Assembly: GCF_007858475.1 (NCBI RefSeq)
Contig: NZ_VIGX01000026.1
Location: 1-36,268 of the forward strand
Source of the DNA: Tsukamurella conjunctivitidis
GTDB taxonomy: Bacteria; Actinomycetota; Actinomycetes; Mycobacteriales; Mycobacteriaceae
Length of the DNA: 36,268 nt
Direction: 5' to 3'
The position numbers and the translations under genes were made by a program. The notes below the pieces were generated by a model that worked only from the letters and a program-made list of their open reading frames with translations, made no database searches and was not told where the DNA came from. Positions within the stretch are counted from its first letter, which is position 1. The number at the start of each line of letters is the position of its first letter. This document shows positions 30,361-36,268 of the stretch, piece after piece.

Positions 30361-30584
30361 GCACGCCGATCGGGCACATCGTCTCCATCGCCGCCGTGCG
30401 CGCCACCTCTCAACCCATCGCCCGCGCCTGGTGCACCTGCGGCTGGGAATGGCGCTGCAGCAGCGGAGCCACCCACCTCGCGTTCAGCAAGGGTGAGGAG
30501 CACGCGATTCAGGCGAACTACACGCCGCCGGTGGGTGACCGGCACAGGCCGAACCCCTGCCTGGTGAGCAAGGAGGACAGTTAG
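30357..30584 (+). CDS. Small CxCGWEW...H phage protein
   Basis: 75 residues. AWCTCGWEWRCSSGATHLAF followed by GEEHAIQA carries the C-x-C-G and His set shared with the 26861 and 28529 products. The next gene starts directly after its stop, with its ribosome site inside this coding sequence. Function unknown. Confidence 0.6.
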   Translation: MSTPIGHIVSIAAVRATSQPIARAWCTCGWEWRCSSGATHLAFSKGEEHAIQANYTPPVGDRHRPNPCLVSKEDS

Positions 30585-30962
30585 ATGGGCGCCATCGAGA
30601 ACTACGCGGAATCCTGCTACGAGAACCTGCCGAGCGAGACCGGCGACAAGACGCCGTGGCAGGAGATCAGCGAAGGCCGGAAAGAACACTTCCGAGAGCT
30701 GGCGCGAAGCCTCGGCCGAGTCTTCCCCGAAACCTACCCCGGGATCGCAGCCGAGCTGCAGGCCGAGAAGCCGAAGATGTACCTCGTATCCCGGAGTTCG
30801 ATGGGCGACAGCTATCTCAAGCTGTACGTCGACGAACACCCCGTCAGCGTCTTCGACTACGACCCGAGAGACGGCGAGGAGAAGCTGAACGAAATCCTCG
30901 CCGGATGCCAGCGGGTCGCCGACCGAAACGGCATCGAGTTCGAAGGGTTGGTCCACCGATGA
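30585..30962 (+). CDS. Phage protein ending in FEGLVHR
   Basis: 125 residues. Strand-rich second half (MYLVSRSSMGDSYLKLYVDE) with the end IEFEGLVHR. The 31560 product has a similar fold outline and the end KFEGLVNR, so the two are likely paralogues. AAGGAGG lies upstream. Function unknown. Confidence 0.6.
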   Translation: MGAIENYAESCYENLPSETGDKTPWQEISEGRKEHFRELARSLGRVFPETYPGIAAELQAEKPKMYLVSRSSMGDSYLKLYVDEHPVSVFDYDPRDGEEKLNEILAGCQRVADRNGIEFEGLVHR

Positions 30963-31312
30963 GCGCGCCCACCGGTCGTCTCGCGTGGGACAAGCCGCTG
31001 CGGGTCCAGCTGGCCGACCCGGTCCTGAGCCTCATCCAATGGCGCGCCGCTCATCCTGGCCGCCACGACGTGCCGAGCGCTGAGGAGTGGGCGGAGATGC
31101 AGCGGCAGGAGGAGGAGCGTGAGGAGCGGCACCGGAAGTGGCACACCGAACAGCTCGCACTTGAAGCCCGGCGGTCTGCGAATCCGATGTGGGCGAAGGT
31201 GTACGACGCCCTCGGTGTCAACGGCGAATACGCGTGCATCGACTGCGGCGGCACACAGCCTGAGGATGTCGACGCCGTGATGGATGTCGTGTACGGAGAG
31301 GGCCGCTGGTGA
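30959..31312 (+). CDS. Phage protein with charged helix and CxxC
   Basis: 117 residues. A highly charged helix (EEWAEMQRQEEEREERHRKW) is followed by CIDCGGTQP, one Cys pair. GAAGGG lies upstream. Function unknown. Confidence 0.55.
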   Translation: MSAPTGRLAWDKPLRVQLADPVLSLIQWRAAHPGRHDVPSAEEWAEMQRQEEEREERHRKWHTEQLALEARRSANPMWAKVYDALGVNGEYACIDCGGTQPEDVDAVMDVVYGEGRW

Positions 31313-31563
31313 CCAACGGACATCGTGTGGACAAACGTAGTGACGGCACCGAGTTCCGCCACTACGGCGATGAACTAGACGAAATCGTGGCTCGTGACGT
31401 CAAGTTCCTTCACTTCGAGCAGATGGGCGAGTCCCAGTTCTGGATGAGCATTGAACTCGCCAACGGTGAGCAGTGGGCCATCAACTTCGGCGCGGAGAAC
31501 GAGAAGGCCAAGGGTTACAGCTTCGCGGAGCTGGAGTACATCCATGGGGAGCTAGCGCCATGA
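31309..31563 (+). CDS. Small strand-rich phage protein
   Basis: 84 residues, GTG start with GGAGAGGG. HFEQMGESQFWMSIELANGE looks like paired strands and is a shape seen in several actinophage small proteins. No motif. Function unknown. Confidence 0.55.
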   Translation: MTNGHRVDKRSDGTEFRHYGDELDEIVARDVKFLHFEQMGESQFWMSIELANGEQWAINFGAENEKAKGYSFAELEYIHGELAP

Positions 31564-31742
31564 CCGATTCGCTGTACATCGTGCGCCGCCGAGACGCGTT
31601 CTCCGGTGTCTACCTGCGGCTCATGCAGGGCGACCACCTCCTTGCCACCTACCACATCCGCGAGCTGGGAACGGCTTTGGCGACAGGGCGGGCGGTCTCC
31701 GAGAAGGTAGGTGCCAAGTTCGAAGGTCTGGTGAACCGATGA
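31560..31742 (+). CDS. Small phage protein, short paralogue of the 30585 product
   Basis: 60 residues. SLYIVRRRDAFSGVYLRLMQ and the end KFEGLVNR parallel the C-terminal half of the 30585 product. GGGGAG lies upstream. The repeat of TTCGAAGG...GATGA at both 3' ends suggests duplication of a gene-end unit. Function unknown. Confidence 0.55.
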   Translation: MTDSLYIVRRRDAFSGVYLRLMQGDHLLATYHIRELGTALATGRAVSEKVGAKFEGLVNR

Positions 31743-31846
31743 TCGACCGCTTCTGCTTCGTGTGCGACCGCACGTTGACCGCCGATGAACAGGCTGACCG
31801 GGACCGCACAGGCTGCGGACTGCACTGCGCAACAACGGAGGACTGA
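31739..31846 (+). CDS. Four-Cys microprotein
   Basis: 35 residues: CFVCDRTLTADEQ then CGLHC, a compact C4 zinc-finger pattern. It overlaps the upstream stop by ATGA and is followed after 5 bases by the next start. The product is too short for usual gene calling, but coupling and motif support it. Confidence 0.5.
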   Translation: MIDRFCFVCDRTLTADEQADRDRTGCGLHCATTED

Positions 31847-31851
31847 ACCCG

Positions 31852-32487
31852 ATGACCGACGAGCACACACTCCCCGACGCCCGACGCCAACTCGACGACG
31901 CCCACCACCACCTCTGCGCCGCACAAACCCACCACGACCAACACGGCACCTACACCTCCCCCTCACTCCTCACCCAACTCCAACAAGCCCTCCAAAACGC
32001 CGACCGGCCACGCAACCCCGGCGGACGACCAGGCTTCGAATCCCACCCCACCGCATGGCTGTCCGGCATCGACAAAATGCAGGAGATCGAGCGGAAGGTG
32101 AAGGAGTGGGCGGCGGTCATCGGGCATGACGGCCGCGACAACATCCACACCCTGCTGGACAAGGTGAACAGTTTCAAGTGGGCACCCGCGCAAATCGAAA
32201 CCGTCCACGAAGCCGCCCGCGCCATCAACCGCTGGGCCGACTGGATCCACTCCGCACTCACCGGAGACACCGTCGGCCTCTACGACAAACCCTGCCCCAA
32301 CTGCAACCAAGGCCCCTGGACCTACCGGCACATCGCAGGCGAAAACGTCAAAGTCACCATCCTCGTCGCCCACCGCCAAGAAGACGTATGGACCCGCGTC
32401 GAATGCATCGACTGCCATCACCAGTGGGTGGGGATCACGCAGATCATCAACCTGGGCCGCATCTTCGAAACCGAGGCAGCAGCATGA
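31852..32487 (+). CDS. Phage protein with C-terminal zinc-ribbon domain
   Basis: 211 residues. A His-rich helical N-terminus (DDAHHHLCAAQTHHDQHG), a middle helical part, then CPNCNQGPWTY and CIDCHHQWVG about 40 residues apart, a typical four-Cys zinc ribbon. The layout matches a family widespread in actinophages. Codons are C/A-ending to about 32060 and from about 32200, with a G/T-ending block between. GGAGGA lies upstream. Confidence 0.65.
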   Translation: MTDEHTLPDARRQLDDAHHHLCAAQTHHDQHGTYTSPSLLTQLQQALQNADRPRNPGGRPGFESHPTAWLSGIDKMQEIERKVKEWAAVIGHDGRDNIHTLLDKVNSFKWAPAQIETVHEAARAINRWADWIHSALTGDTVGLYDKPCPNCNQGPWTYRHIAGENVKVTILVAHRQEDVWTRVECIDCHHQWVGITQIINLGRIFETEAAA

Positions 32488-32669
32488 CCAGTCCCGACCC
32501 GCAGGTGCAGCTGACGACCGCCGGCCCGCGCCGAGGCCACTGCCCCGAAGGTCACCCCGCGCTCGTGTTCAACATGCATGTTCTGTCCGACACCGGTGTG
32601 TCGGATGCTCCGTTGGGTTCCGCCGTGTTCTGCCCTACCTGCTTCGATGTCGAAAAGGGGTACCGATGA
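32484..32669 (+). CDS. Small CxxxH/CxxC phage protein
   Basis: 61 residues. RGHCPEGHPALVF and FCPTCFD provide two Cys and a His plus two Cys, a probable zinc site. Coupled by ATGA on both sides. Function unknown. Confidence 0.55.
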   Translation: MTSPDPQVQLTTAGPRRGHCPEGHPALVFNMHVLSDTGVSDAPLGSAVFCPTCFDVEKGYR

Positions 32670-33016
32670 GTCGCGTCGTCTGGAAGTTCACCGTCCCTGT
32701 CACCGACCGCGCCACCGTGCTCATGGATGCGCACCTGTTGAAGTGGCTGCACGTCGAATCGGCTGGCCCGGACATGCTGACGGTGTGGGCGCTGGTTCGG
32801 CCCGCAGCGGACGGGAATGCGCGCCGGTATGTGCTGCATGTGCACGGGACAGGCCACACGTTGTCGGAGCGCGCGGGCAGGCATGTGGGATCCGTGTCGT
32901 GGCATGGGATCAAGACGACGGACCTGCTTGCGGGGCCGGTCGCGGAACCGATCGTGTTCGTGTGGCATGTGTTCGCGGAGACCGGCACCGAACTCGGGAT
33001 CGGAACCGCAGCATGA
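32666..33016 (+). CDS. Phage protein of the VWKF...GTGH type (DUF7352-like)
   Basis: 116 residues, all-beta in appearance: VVWKFTVPVTDR, WLHVESAGPDMLTVWALV, HVHGTGHTL and FVWHVFAE. I recall this pattern as a widespread small phage family (DUF7352, from memory). Function unknown. AAAGGGG lies upstream. Confidence 0.65.
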   Translation: MSRVVWKFTVPVTDRATVLMDAHLLKWLHVESAGPDMLTVWALVRPAADGNARRYVLHVHGTGHTLSERAGRHVGSVSWHGIKTTDLLAGPVAEPIVFVWHVFAETGTELGIGTAA

Positions 33017-33312
33017 GTCGCCGGGACGTGGCGTTCGGGATCGAGCTGCCGATAGGCTCAGTGTCGTCGATCGCCCGAGACGACATCCTGGACCAGTACG
33101 CGGACATGGCAGCCTGGCCTGGGAAGCCGATCCGCACCACGGGCGGGTTCACCCGTGAGGTGAAGTGGACGATGCCGCAGTGGTGGTACGCCCTCACCTG
33201 GCTGCCGATCCTGGGTGCCGCACCCGATCCGCGCAAGCACTTCACCATCGGCGGCAATCCACTGCCAGGCGCGCTCACCGCATGCCTTCGCCGACTCGGC
33301 GGATCACCGTGA
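33013..33312 (+). CDS. Phage protein of unknown function
   Basis: 99 residues. It contains a Trp-rich centre (EVKWTMPQWWYALTWLPILG), perhaps one membrane-associated helix. No motif. Coupled by ATGA to the previous gene and by GTGA to the next. Confidence 0.55.
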   Translation: MSRRDVAFGIELPIGSVSSIARDDILDQYADMAAWPGKPIRTTGGFTREVKWTMPQWWYALTWLPILGAAPDPRKHFTIGGNPLPGALTACLRRLGGSP

Positions 33313-33506
33313 CCGGCCCGCCGTGGGTGTCCCTGTGGCCCACCAACGACCACGCCGACTGCTCGAAGGACGCCCGCCACATCGGCATCCGAATGGACAC
33401 CTACCTACTCGACCCGAACGGCGTCACCAAAATCGCGCCCGCCACCTTCTGCCCCGACTGCTACGCCCAACACAAGAGCACCACCAACGCCGAGGAGGCA
33501 CCATGA
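33309..33506 (+). CDS. Small Cys-containing phage protein
   Basis: 65 residues, GTG start. NDHADCSKDARHIGIRMDTY and TFCPDCYAQH hold three Cys and two to three His, a possible zinc site. It resembles the 32484 product in layout. Function unknown. Confidence 0.5.
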   Translation: MTGPPWVSLWPTNDHADCSKDARHIGIRMDTYLLDPNGVTKIAPATFCPDCYAQHKSTTNAEEAP

Positions 33507-33739
33507 CCGACACCCACGAGACGGACCAGCTCGTCGCCGTACTCACCGACGCACTCGAAATCTACGGCCGACCGGACGACGGACTCCCCCAACACCTCGC
33601 CGCCGTCATCCGCCGCGAACTGTGGTCGATGGAACCGGCCGAGAGCGCACTCGCCAGCCTCGAATCGATCATCAACTTCGGGCTCGGCGGCTTCAGCTCT
33701 CACACCGTCGACACACGTGATGACGAGGACGCGGCATGA
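33503..33739 (+). CDS. Small acidic helical phage protein
   Basis: 78 residues (QLVAVLTDALEIYGRPDDGL, then IRRELWSMEPAES). GAGGAGG gives a strong ribosome site. No motif; function unknown. Confidence 0.5.
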   Translation: MTDTHETDQLVAVLTDALEIYGRPDDGLPQHLAAVIRRELWSMEPAESALASLESIINFGLGGFSSHTVDTRDDEDAA

Positions 33740-34023
33740 GCACGCGGATCGCGCGCCGACACCGCCGCAACCACGAACACGGCCACGAGTGGGTGGACAC
33801 CGAACACGAACACCTCCGCTTCATCGCAGCCCGGCAACGCATCCTCGCCATCGCCGACGGACGACTCAAAGTCTCCAAGCGCGCACGACGGCAGGGCGCG
33901 AGCTACCACATCGCACCCGGGCTGCCGTGGCTGTCGATCATCCCCGAAGTGAAGGGATTCCGCGCCGAAATCGAACGACGACTGGCCGGCATCACGACCA
34001 CCCGCGAGGAGACCGCAGCATGA
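33736..34023 (+). CDS. Small basic His-rich phage protein
   Basis: 95 residues. The N-terminus is full of His and Arg (IARRHRRNHEHGHEWVDTEH); the rest is basic and helical. Possible nucleic-acid or metal binding, unproven. Confidence 0.5.
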   Translation: MSTRIARRHRRNHEHGHEWVDTEHEHLRFIAARQRILAIADGRLKVSKRARRQGASYHIAPGLPWLSIIPEVKGFRAEIERRLAGITTTREETAA

Positions 34024-34328
34024 CCGAGGATCAGACAAAGCGGAGCACGCCCACACGCTGGCGGAAGATGCCCGTCGAGATCGAAGCCATGCACTACCCG
34101 GCCGAGGCGACCGTCCACGACAACGCGGCCCTGCACCGCTGGATCAATGACAACGGCGGACGCACCGAGGTCGTGCGCGTCGACGGGCAGTACGCCATCG
34201 CGATCCGCACCCTCGAAGGCGACATGATCGCCACCCCGGGCGACTACGTGATCCGCGGAGTCCAGGGCGAGTTCTACCCGTGCAAGCCCGACATCTTCGC
34301 GGCGACGTACGAGGCGGTGGATTCATGA
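34020..34328 (+). CDS. Phage protein with GEFYPC-type C-terminal motif (copy 2)
   Basis: 102 residues. PGDYVIRGVQGEFYPCKPDI then FAATYE matches the end of the 18481 product, and KMPVEIEAMHYP matches its beginning. The two genes are about 15 kb apart in the same prophage. GAGGAG lies upstream. Function unknown. Confidence 0.75.
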   Translation: MTEDQTKRSTPTRWRKMPVEIEAMHYPAEATVHDNAALHRWINDNGGRTEVVRVDGQYAIAIRTLEGDMIATPGDYVIRGVQGEFYPCKPDIFAATYEAVDS

Positions 34329-34540
34329 CCGACCCGATCGCTGCTCTGCTCGCCACGTGCCCCACGAACAACCTCATCCGCGAAGTCACCATCCACGCCG
34401 ACCACGACACCGTGACCGTCACCCACGTCTACGACCGCACCGAATACGAGCAATACGCGCAGACCGTCAAGGCGAAGAAGGAACAGGAACGCCGCGACCT
34501 CGCAGACCTGACCGATCGCCTACGCAAGGGCAAGCCGTGA
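34325..34540 (+). CDS. Small phage protein
   Basis: 71 residues. The first half is strand-rich (VTIHADHDTVTVTHVYD); the end is a charged helix (KKEQERRDLADLTDRLRKG). Function unknown. Confidence 0.5.
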   Translation: MTDPIAALLATCPTNNLIREVTIHADHDTVTVTHVYDRTEYEQYAQTVKAKKEQERRDLADLTDRLRKGKP

Positions 34541-34659
34541 TCGACGACGGGCCGGCGCTGGTGCACGGCGAGCACTACACCATCGGCGACCTCTACACAT
34601 GGTGCTGGGACTGCGGCATGGTCCGAGGCAAACACGACTGCACCAAGGAGGACGAGTGA
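34537..34659 (+). CDS. Three-Cys microprotein
   Basis: 40 residues, GTG start with AAGGG. WCWDCGMVRGKHDC gives C-x-x-C plus His-x-Cys, a likely zinc knuckle. Coupled on both sides by GTGA overlaps. Function unknown. Confidence 0.5.
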   Translation: MIDDGPALVHGEHYTIGDLYTWCWDCGMVRGKHDCTKEDE

Positions 34660-34859
34660 GCCTGAACGAGGAACAGGTGCGCCAGATCGTCCGCGATGAG
34701 ATCGCAATCGGCCTGAAGCAATGCCTCATCGCGTCACTCGACGCCGAAATCGCGGCACGCAAGCGAGTCCAAACAGCCATCGCCGAACACCGCGCCGAGG
34801 TTGAGGCAGCCAAACAGAAGCGCACCCGACGGTTCAGCCGAAAGAGACACCAACCATGA
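34656..34859 (+). CDS. Small helical phage protein
   Basis: 67 residues, GTG start with AAGGAGG. Entirely helical with a basic end (KQKRTRRFSRKRHQ). Function unknown. Confidence 0.5.
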   Translation: MSLNEEQVRQIVRDEIAIGLKQCLIASLDAEIAARKRVQTAIAEHRAEVEAAKQKRTRRFSRKRHQP

Positions 34860-35074
34860 CCGACGAGTCCGCATCCTTCGACGCCACCACCAGCATCATC
34901 GGCACCCGCCTCCTCATCTCCCACTACCTACTCGACGACGGACGACAGGCATACGCCGTCCAAATGACCGGCGGCACCTCACAAATCGAAGCACTCGGGC
35001 TAATACGACTAGCGGAAGCTCAGATCCTCAGCGGAAACTGGCAAGAGCTGGAAGAGAAGGAGGACGACGAGTGA
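34856..35074 (+). CDS. Small phage protein
   Basis: 72 residues. Strands (SIIGTRLLISHYLLDDGRQA) precede a helix and an acidic tail (EEKEDDE). No motif. Function unknown. Confidence 0.5.
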   Translation: MTDESASFDATTSIIGTRLLISHYLLDDGRQAYAVQMTGGTSQIEALGLIRLAEAQILSGNWQELEEKEDDE

Positions 35075-35259
35075 GCGGCACGGACAAGGACTCCCCCGCG
35101 TACCGAAGGTGGCTGCACAGCATCGGCTACCCCTACCGCCGAGACCACGCCCCATCGAGCTGGAACCGGCAGCAGCGCCGCGAGGAACGAACCAAAGCGA
35201 AGCAGGCGATACGGAACGGCGACGAGCCGACCCCGTACCACCGGCCCTACTACTGGTGA
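35071..35259 (+). CDS. Small basic phage protein, last gene of the array
   Basis: 62 residues, GTG start with AAGGAGGA. Rich in Arg, Trp and Tyr (YRRWLHSIGYPYRRDHAPSS). It is convergent with hicB, with one base between the two stops, so no terminator separates them. Function unknown. Confidence 0.5.
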   Translation: MSGTDKDSPAYRRWLHSIGYPYRRDHAPSSWNRQQRREERTKAKQAIRNGDEPTPYHRPYYW

Positions 35260-35260
35260 C

Positions 35261-35680
35261 CTACTTGCGCGCCGTCCGCGCTACCCGCGGAGAACCAGCC
35301 GCACGCTTCGCCTTCCGAGGCTGCGACAACTGCGACACCCGCTGAGGCGACACCTTCATCACCGTGCCAACATCCCGCACCGACAGCCCCGCCTCGCGCA
35401 ACTCGGCAACCAAACTCCGAGACTTCACAGCCACAGACTCCTGCATTCGCTCCATCTCAGCGATACCGTCCTGAACCACACGCACAGCAGCAGGAGAAAC
35501 ACCCTCCACCAGCGGCACCACATCGACCCCGTCGACCGACACCCCCAACGCCTCGGCTGCGTCCACGACCTCGGCTTCGATCAGATCCAGTCGACGGGCC
35601 TGAGTGAACAGGCCGGGCAACTCAGGAACCTCGACCGCCCACCAGCCACCCGACCGAGTGGCGTTCGCTGTAACCCTCAT
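35261..35680 (-). CDS. hicB: HicB-type antitoxin
   Basis: 139 residues. The N-terminal HicB fold is visible (VTANATRSGGWWAVEVPELP, GLFTQARRLDLIEAEVVDA). A C-terminal helix-turn-helix (LSVRDVGTVMKVSPQRVSQL) should bind the promoter. HicB neutralises HicA and represses the operon. It overlaps hicA by ATGA and has an AAGGAGG ribosome site inside hicA, which should give more antitoxin than toxin. Confidence 0.85.
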   Translation of the reverse strand: MRVTANATRSGGWWAVEVPELPGLFTQARRLDLIEAEVVDAAEALGVSVDGVDVVPLVEGVSPAAVRVVQDGIAEMERMQESVAVKSRSLVAELREAGLSVRDVGTVMKVSPQRVSQLSQPRKAKRAAGSPRVARTARK

Positions 35681-35877
35681 TCGCCTGCCTCCTTGCCTTC
35701 CATGTGCTTGATGATGCTGTTCGCAGTCATCTCGTTGACCTCGTTGTGGCGGGGAATCGTGGTGTTCCTGTCACCGATCGACGCCTTGGTGTGGCGACCG
35801 CCCTCGACCAGGATGAGTTCTTCGCCGCGGTCCTTGGCGATCTGCCTCAGTCGTTTGATGATGTCCCTGCGCTTCAT
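35677..35877 (-). CDS. hicA: HicA-type mRNA interferase toxin
   Basis: 66 residues, typical toxin size. KRRDIIKRLRQIAKDRGEEL, then LVEGGRHTKASIGDR with the catalytic His in G-G-x-H, and TTIPRHNEVN. HicA is a double-stranded-RNA-binding-like ribonuclease that stops translation. The ATG at 35877 has no ribosome site and lies 7 bases after the -10 element, so the mRNA is probably leaderless. Toxin precedes antitoxin, the classic hicAB order. Confidence 0.88.
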   Translation of the reverse strand: MKRRDIIKRLRQIAKDRGEELILVEGGRHTKASIGDRNTTIPRHNEVNEMTANSIIKHMEGKEAGE

Positions 35878-35883
35878 ACTGTA

Positions 35884-35913
35884 AGTCTAGACCCCCTTTA
35901 CGGCAAGTGTCAA
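35884..35913 (-). promoter_or_regulatory. Promoter of hicAB
   Basis: Read leftward, TTGACA (35913-35908), 18 bases, then TAGACT (35889-35884). The expected transcription start falls at or next to the hicA ATG. Confidence 0.6.
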
Positions 35914-35925
35914 GTAGGGCTAGAC
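35885..35925. promoter_or_regulatory. Candidate HicB operator sites
   Basis: GTCTAGAC (35885-35892) is a perfect 8-base palindrome over the -10 element, and CTAGAC recurs at 35920-35925 just upstream of the -35. Sites that straddle the promoter fit autorepression by HicB. Confidence 0.45.
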
Positions 35926-35965
35926 AATTCCTTTCGGGCGAGAATTACACGCATGTGATTCGATG

Positions 35966-35974
35966 TGCTATAGT
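35966..35974 (+). promoter_or_regulatory. Extended -10 promoter
   Basis: TGCTATAGT is an extended -10 element (TG-N-TATAGT). The -35 is weak. Transcription would start near 35981 and reach the terminator at 36013-36046. Confidence 0.45.
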
Positions 35975-35980
35975 CACCAC

Positions 35981-36046
35981 AGCAGGTGAAGTGTCCCTGC
36001 AGCAAGTTTGCTCCCCATCATCCTCCGGGACTGGTGGGGCTTTTTC
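35981..36046 (+). ncRNA. Candidate short structured RNA
   Basis: Between the promoter and terminator lie about 65 bases with three consecutive hairpins: GCAGG/CCTGC (35982-36000), AGCAA/TTGCT (36001-36012) and the terminator stem. There is no plausible reading frame. It could be a small RNA or an attenuated leader of late genes to the right. Confidence 0.35.
36013..36046 (+). terminator. Rho-independent terminator
   Basis: CCCCATCA (36013-36020) pairs with TGGTGGGG (36032-36039), one G-T pair, then C and five T (36041-36045). Confidence 0.75.
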
Positions 36047-36268
36047 GTTCGAGGTCTACTGCGACCGGATCGCCAACGCGATACCGGCCACCGCACGTTG
36101 TGGGCAACCACGACAGCCTCGACGCCACCACTGATCCGCGACTGGCTATGTCAAGTTGATCTGGCCCCGGTAGGGCGGTTTCATTCGGCCCCACCTGAGT
36201 GGGGCCCTGAGCCGCTAGAGTCCGGGGTGTGGATGGGCGGCCGCGGGTGCGCAGTGTGGTTGCGCCGA
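36047..36268. other. Right edge: hairpin and possible start of the next gene
   Basis: No convincing complete gene. GGCCCCAC-CTGA-GTGGGGCC (36187-36206) is a perfect 8-base stem without a T run. A plus-strand frame could begin at GTG 36229 and run off the edge (VDGRPRVRSVVAP); it is too short to identify. In temperate actinophages the packaging genes often start near here, so this may be the beginning of the late region. Confidence 0.3.

Noticed and set aside
35907-36134. Plus-strand frame across the right-edge leader
   Set aside because: It would run through the promoter and a strong terminator and has no recognisable protein features.
36187-36206. Perfect hairpin as a terminator
   Set aside because: No T run on either side for either strand; kept only as an unexplained inverted repeat.

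Overview
The window comes from a high-GC actinobacterium, probably a mycolic-acid-type member of the Mycobacteriales; Tsukamurella or Gordonia relatives fit best, but the genus is inferred from protein style only. It has two parts. Bases 1-11640 are ordinary chromosome. Bases from about 11640 to the right edge are the left part of an integrated temperate phage (prophage) that continues past the window. HOST PART. A truncated PknA-type Ser/Thr kinase is followed by a BenE-type transporter and its divergent XRE-cupin regulator, then a lipoprotein. Next comes a minus-strand corrinoid uptake operon: a BtuF-like binding protein, a permease, an ATPase and a cbiZ gene that has lost an internal piece and its frame. 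After that are peptidase E, an alkaline-phosphatase-superfamily enzyme, a membrane acyltransferase, a multi-pass membrane protein with QPGY repeats, and an internally deleted NmrA-like remnant. A tRNA-Gly(TCC) with a terminator closes this part and is the likely attachment site. PROPHAGE PART. A tyrosine integrase and a divergent repressor/Cro-like switch (12595-15187) lead into rightward early genes. These include a YqaJ/lambda-type exonuclease with a partner protein, an excisionase-like HTH protein, a phage WhiB, a C5 cytosine methyltransferase, a replication-initiator-like protein with iterons inside its gene, a RuvC-like resolvase, and about 45 small proteins, many with Cys pairs that could bind zinc. 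Almost all of these genes overlap by 1-14 bases, usually ATGA or GTGA, so they form one long translationally coupled array. A minus-strand HicAB toxin-antitoxin module ends the array. It is followed by a promoter-hairpin-terminator unit and about 220 bases with no clear gene. Terminase and structural genes are presumably to the right. HIGHLIGHT. At 23362-23962 an HNH endonuclease gene sits antisense, exactly after codon 17 of the methyltransferase gene. The gene is rebuilt on the far side by a second copy of codons 1-17 that encodes almost the same peptide with nearly every third base changed. This looks like a homing-endonuclease cassette that carries a recoded replacement 5' exon: it leaves the target gene open and may make the new allele resistant to cutting. 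The second highlight is a lambda-O-like origin candidate at 24917-25065, with seven GAAGCAA(A/C) repeats, four of them on an exact 12-base pitch.
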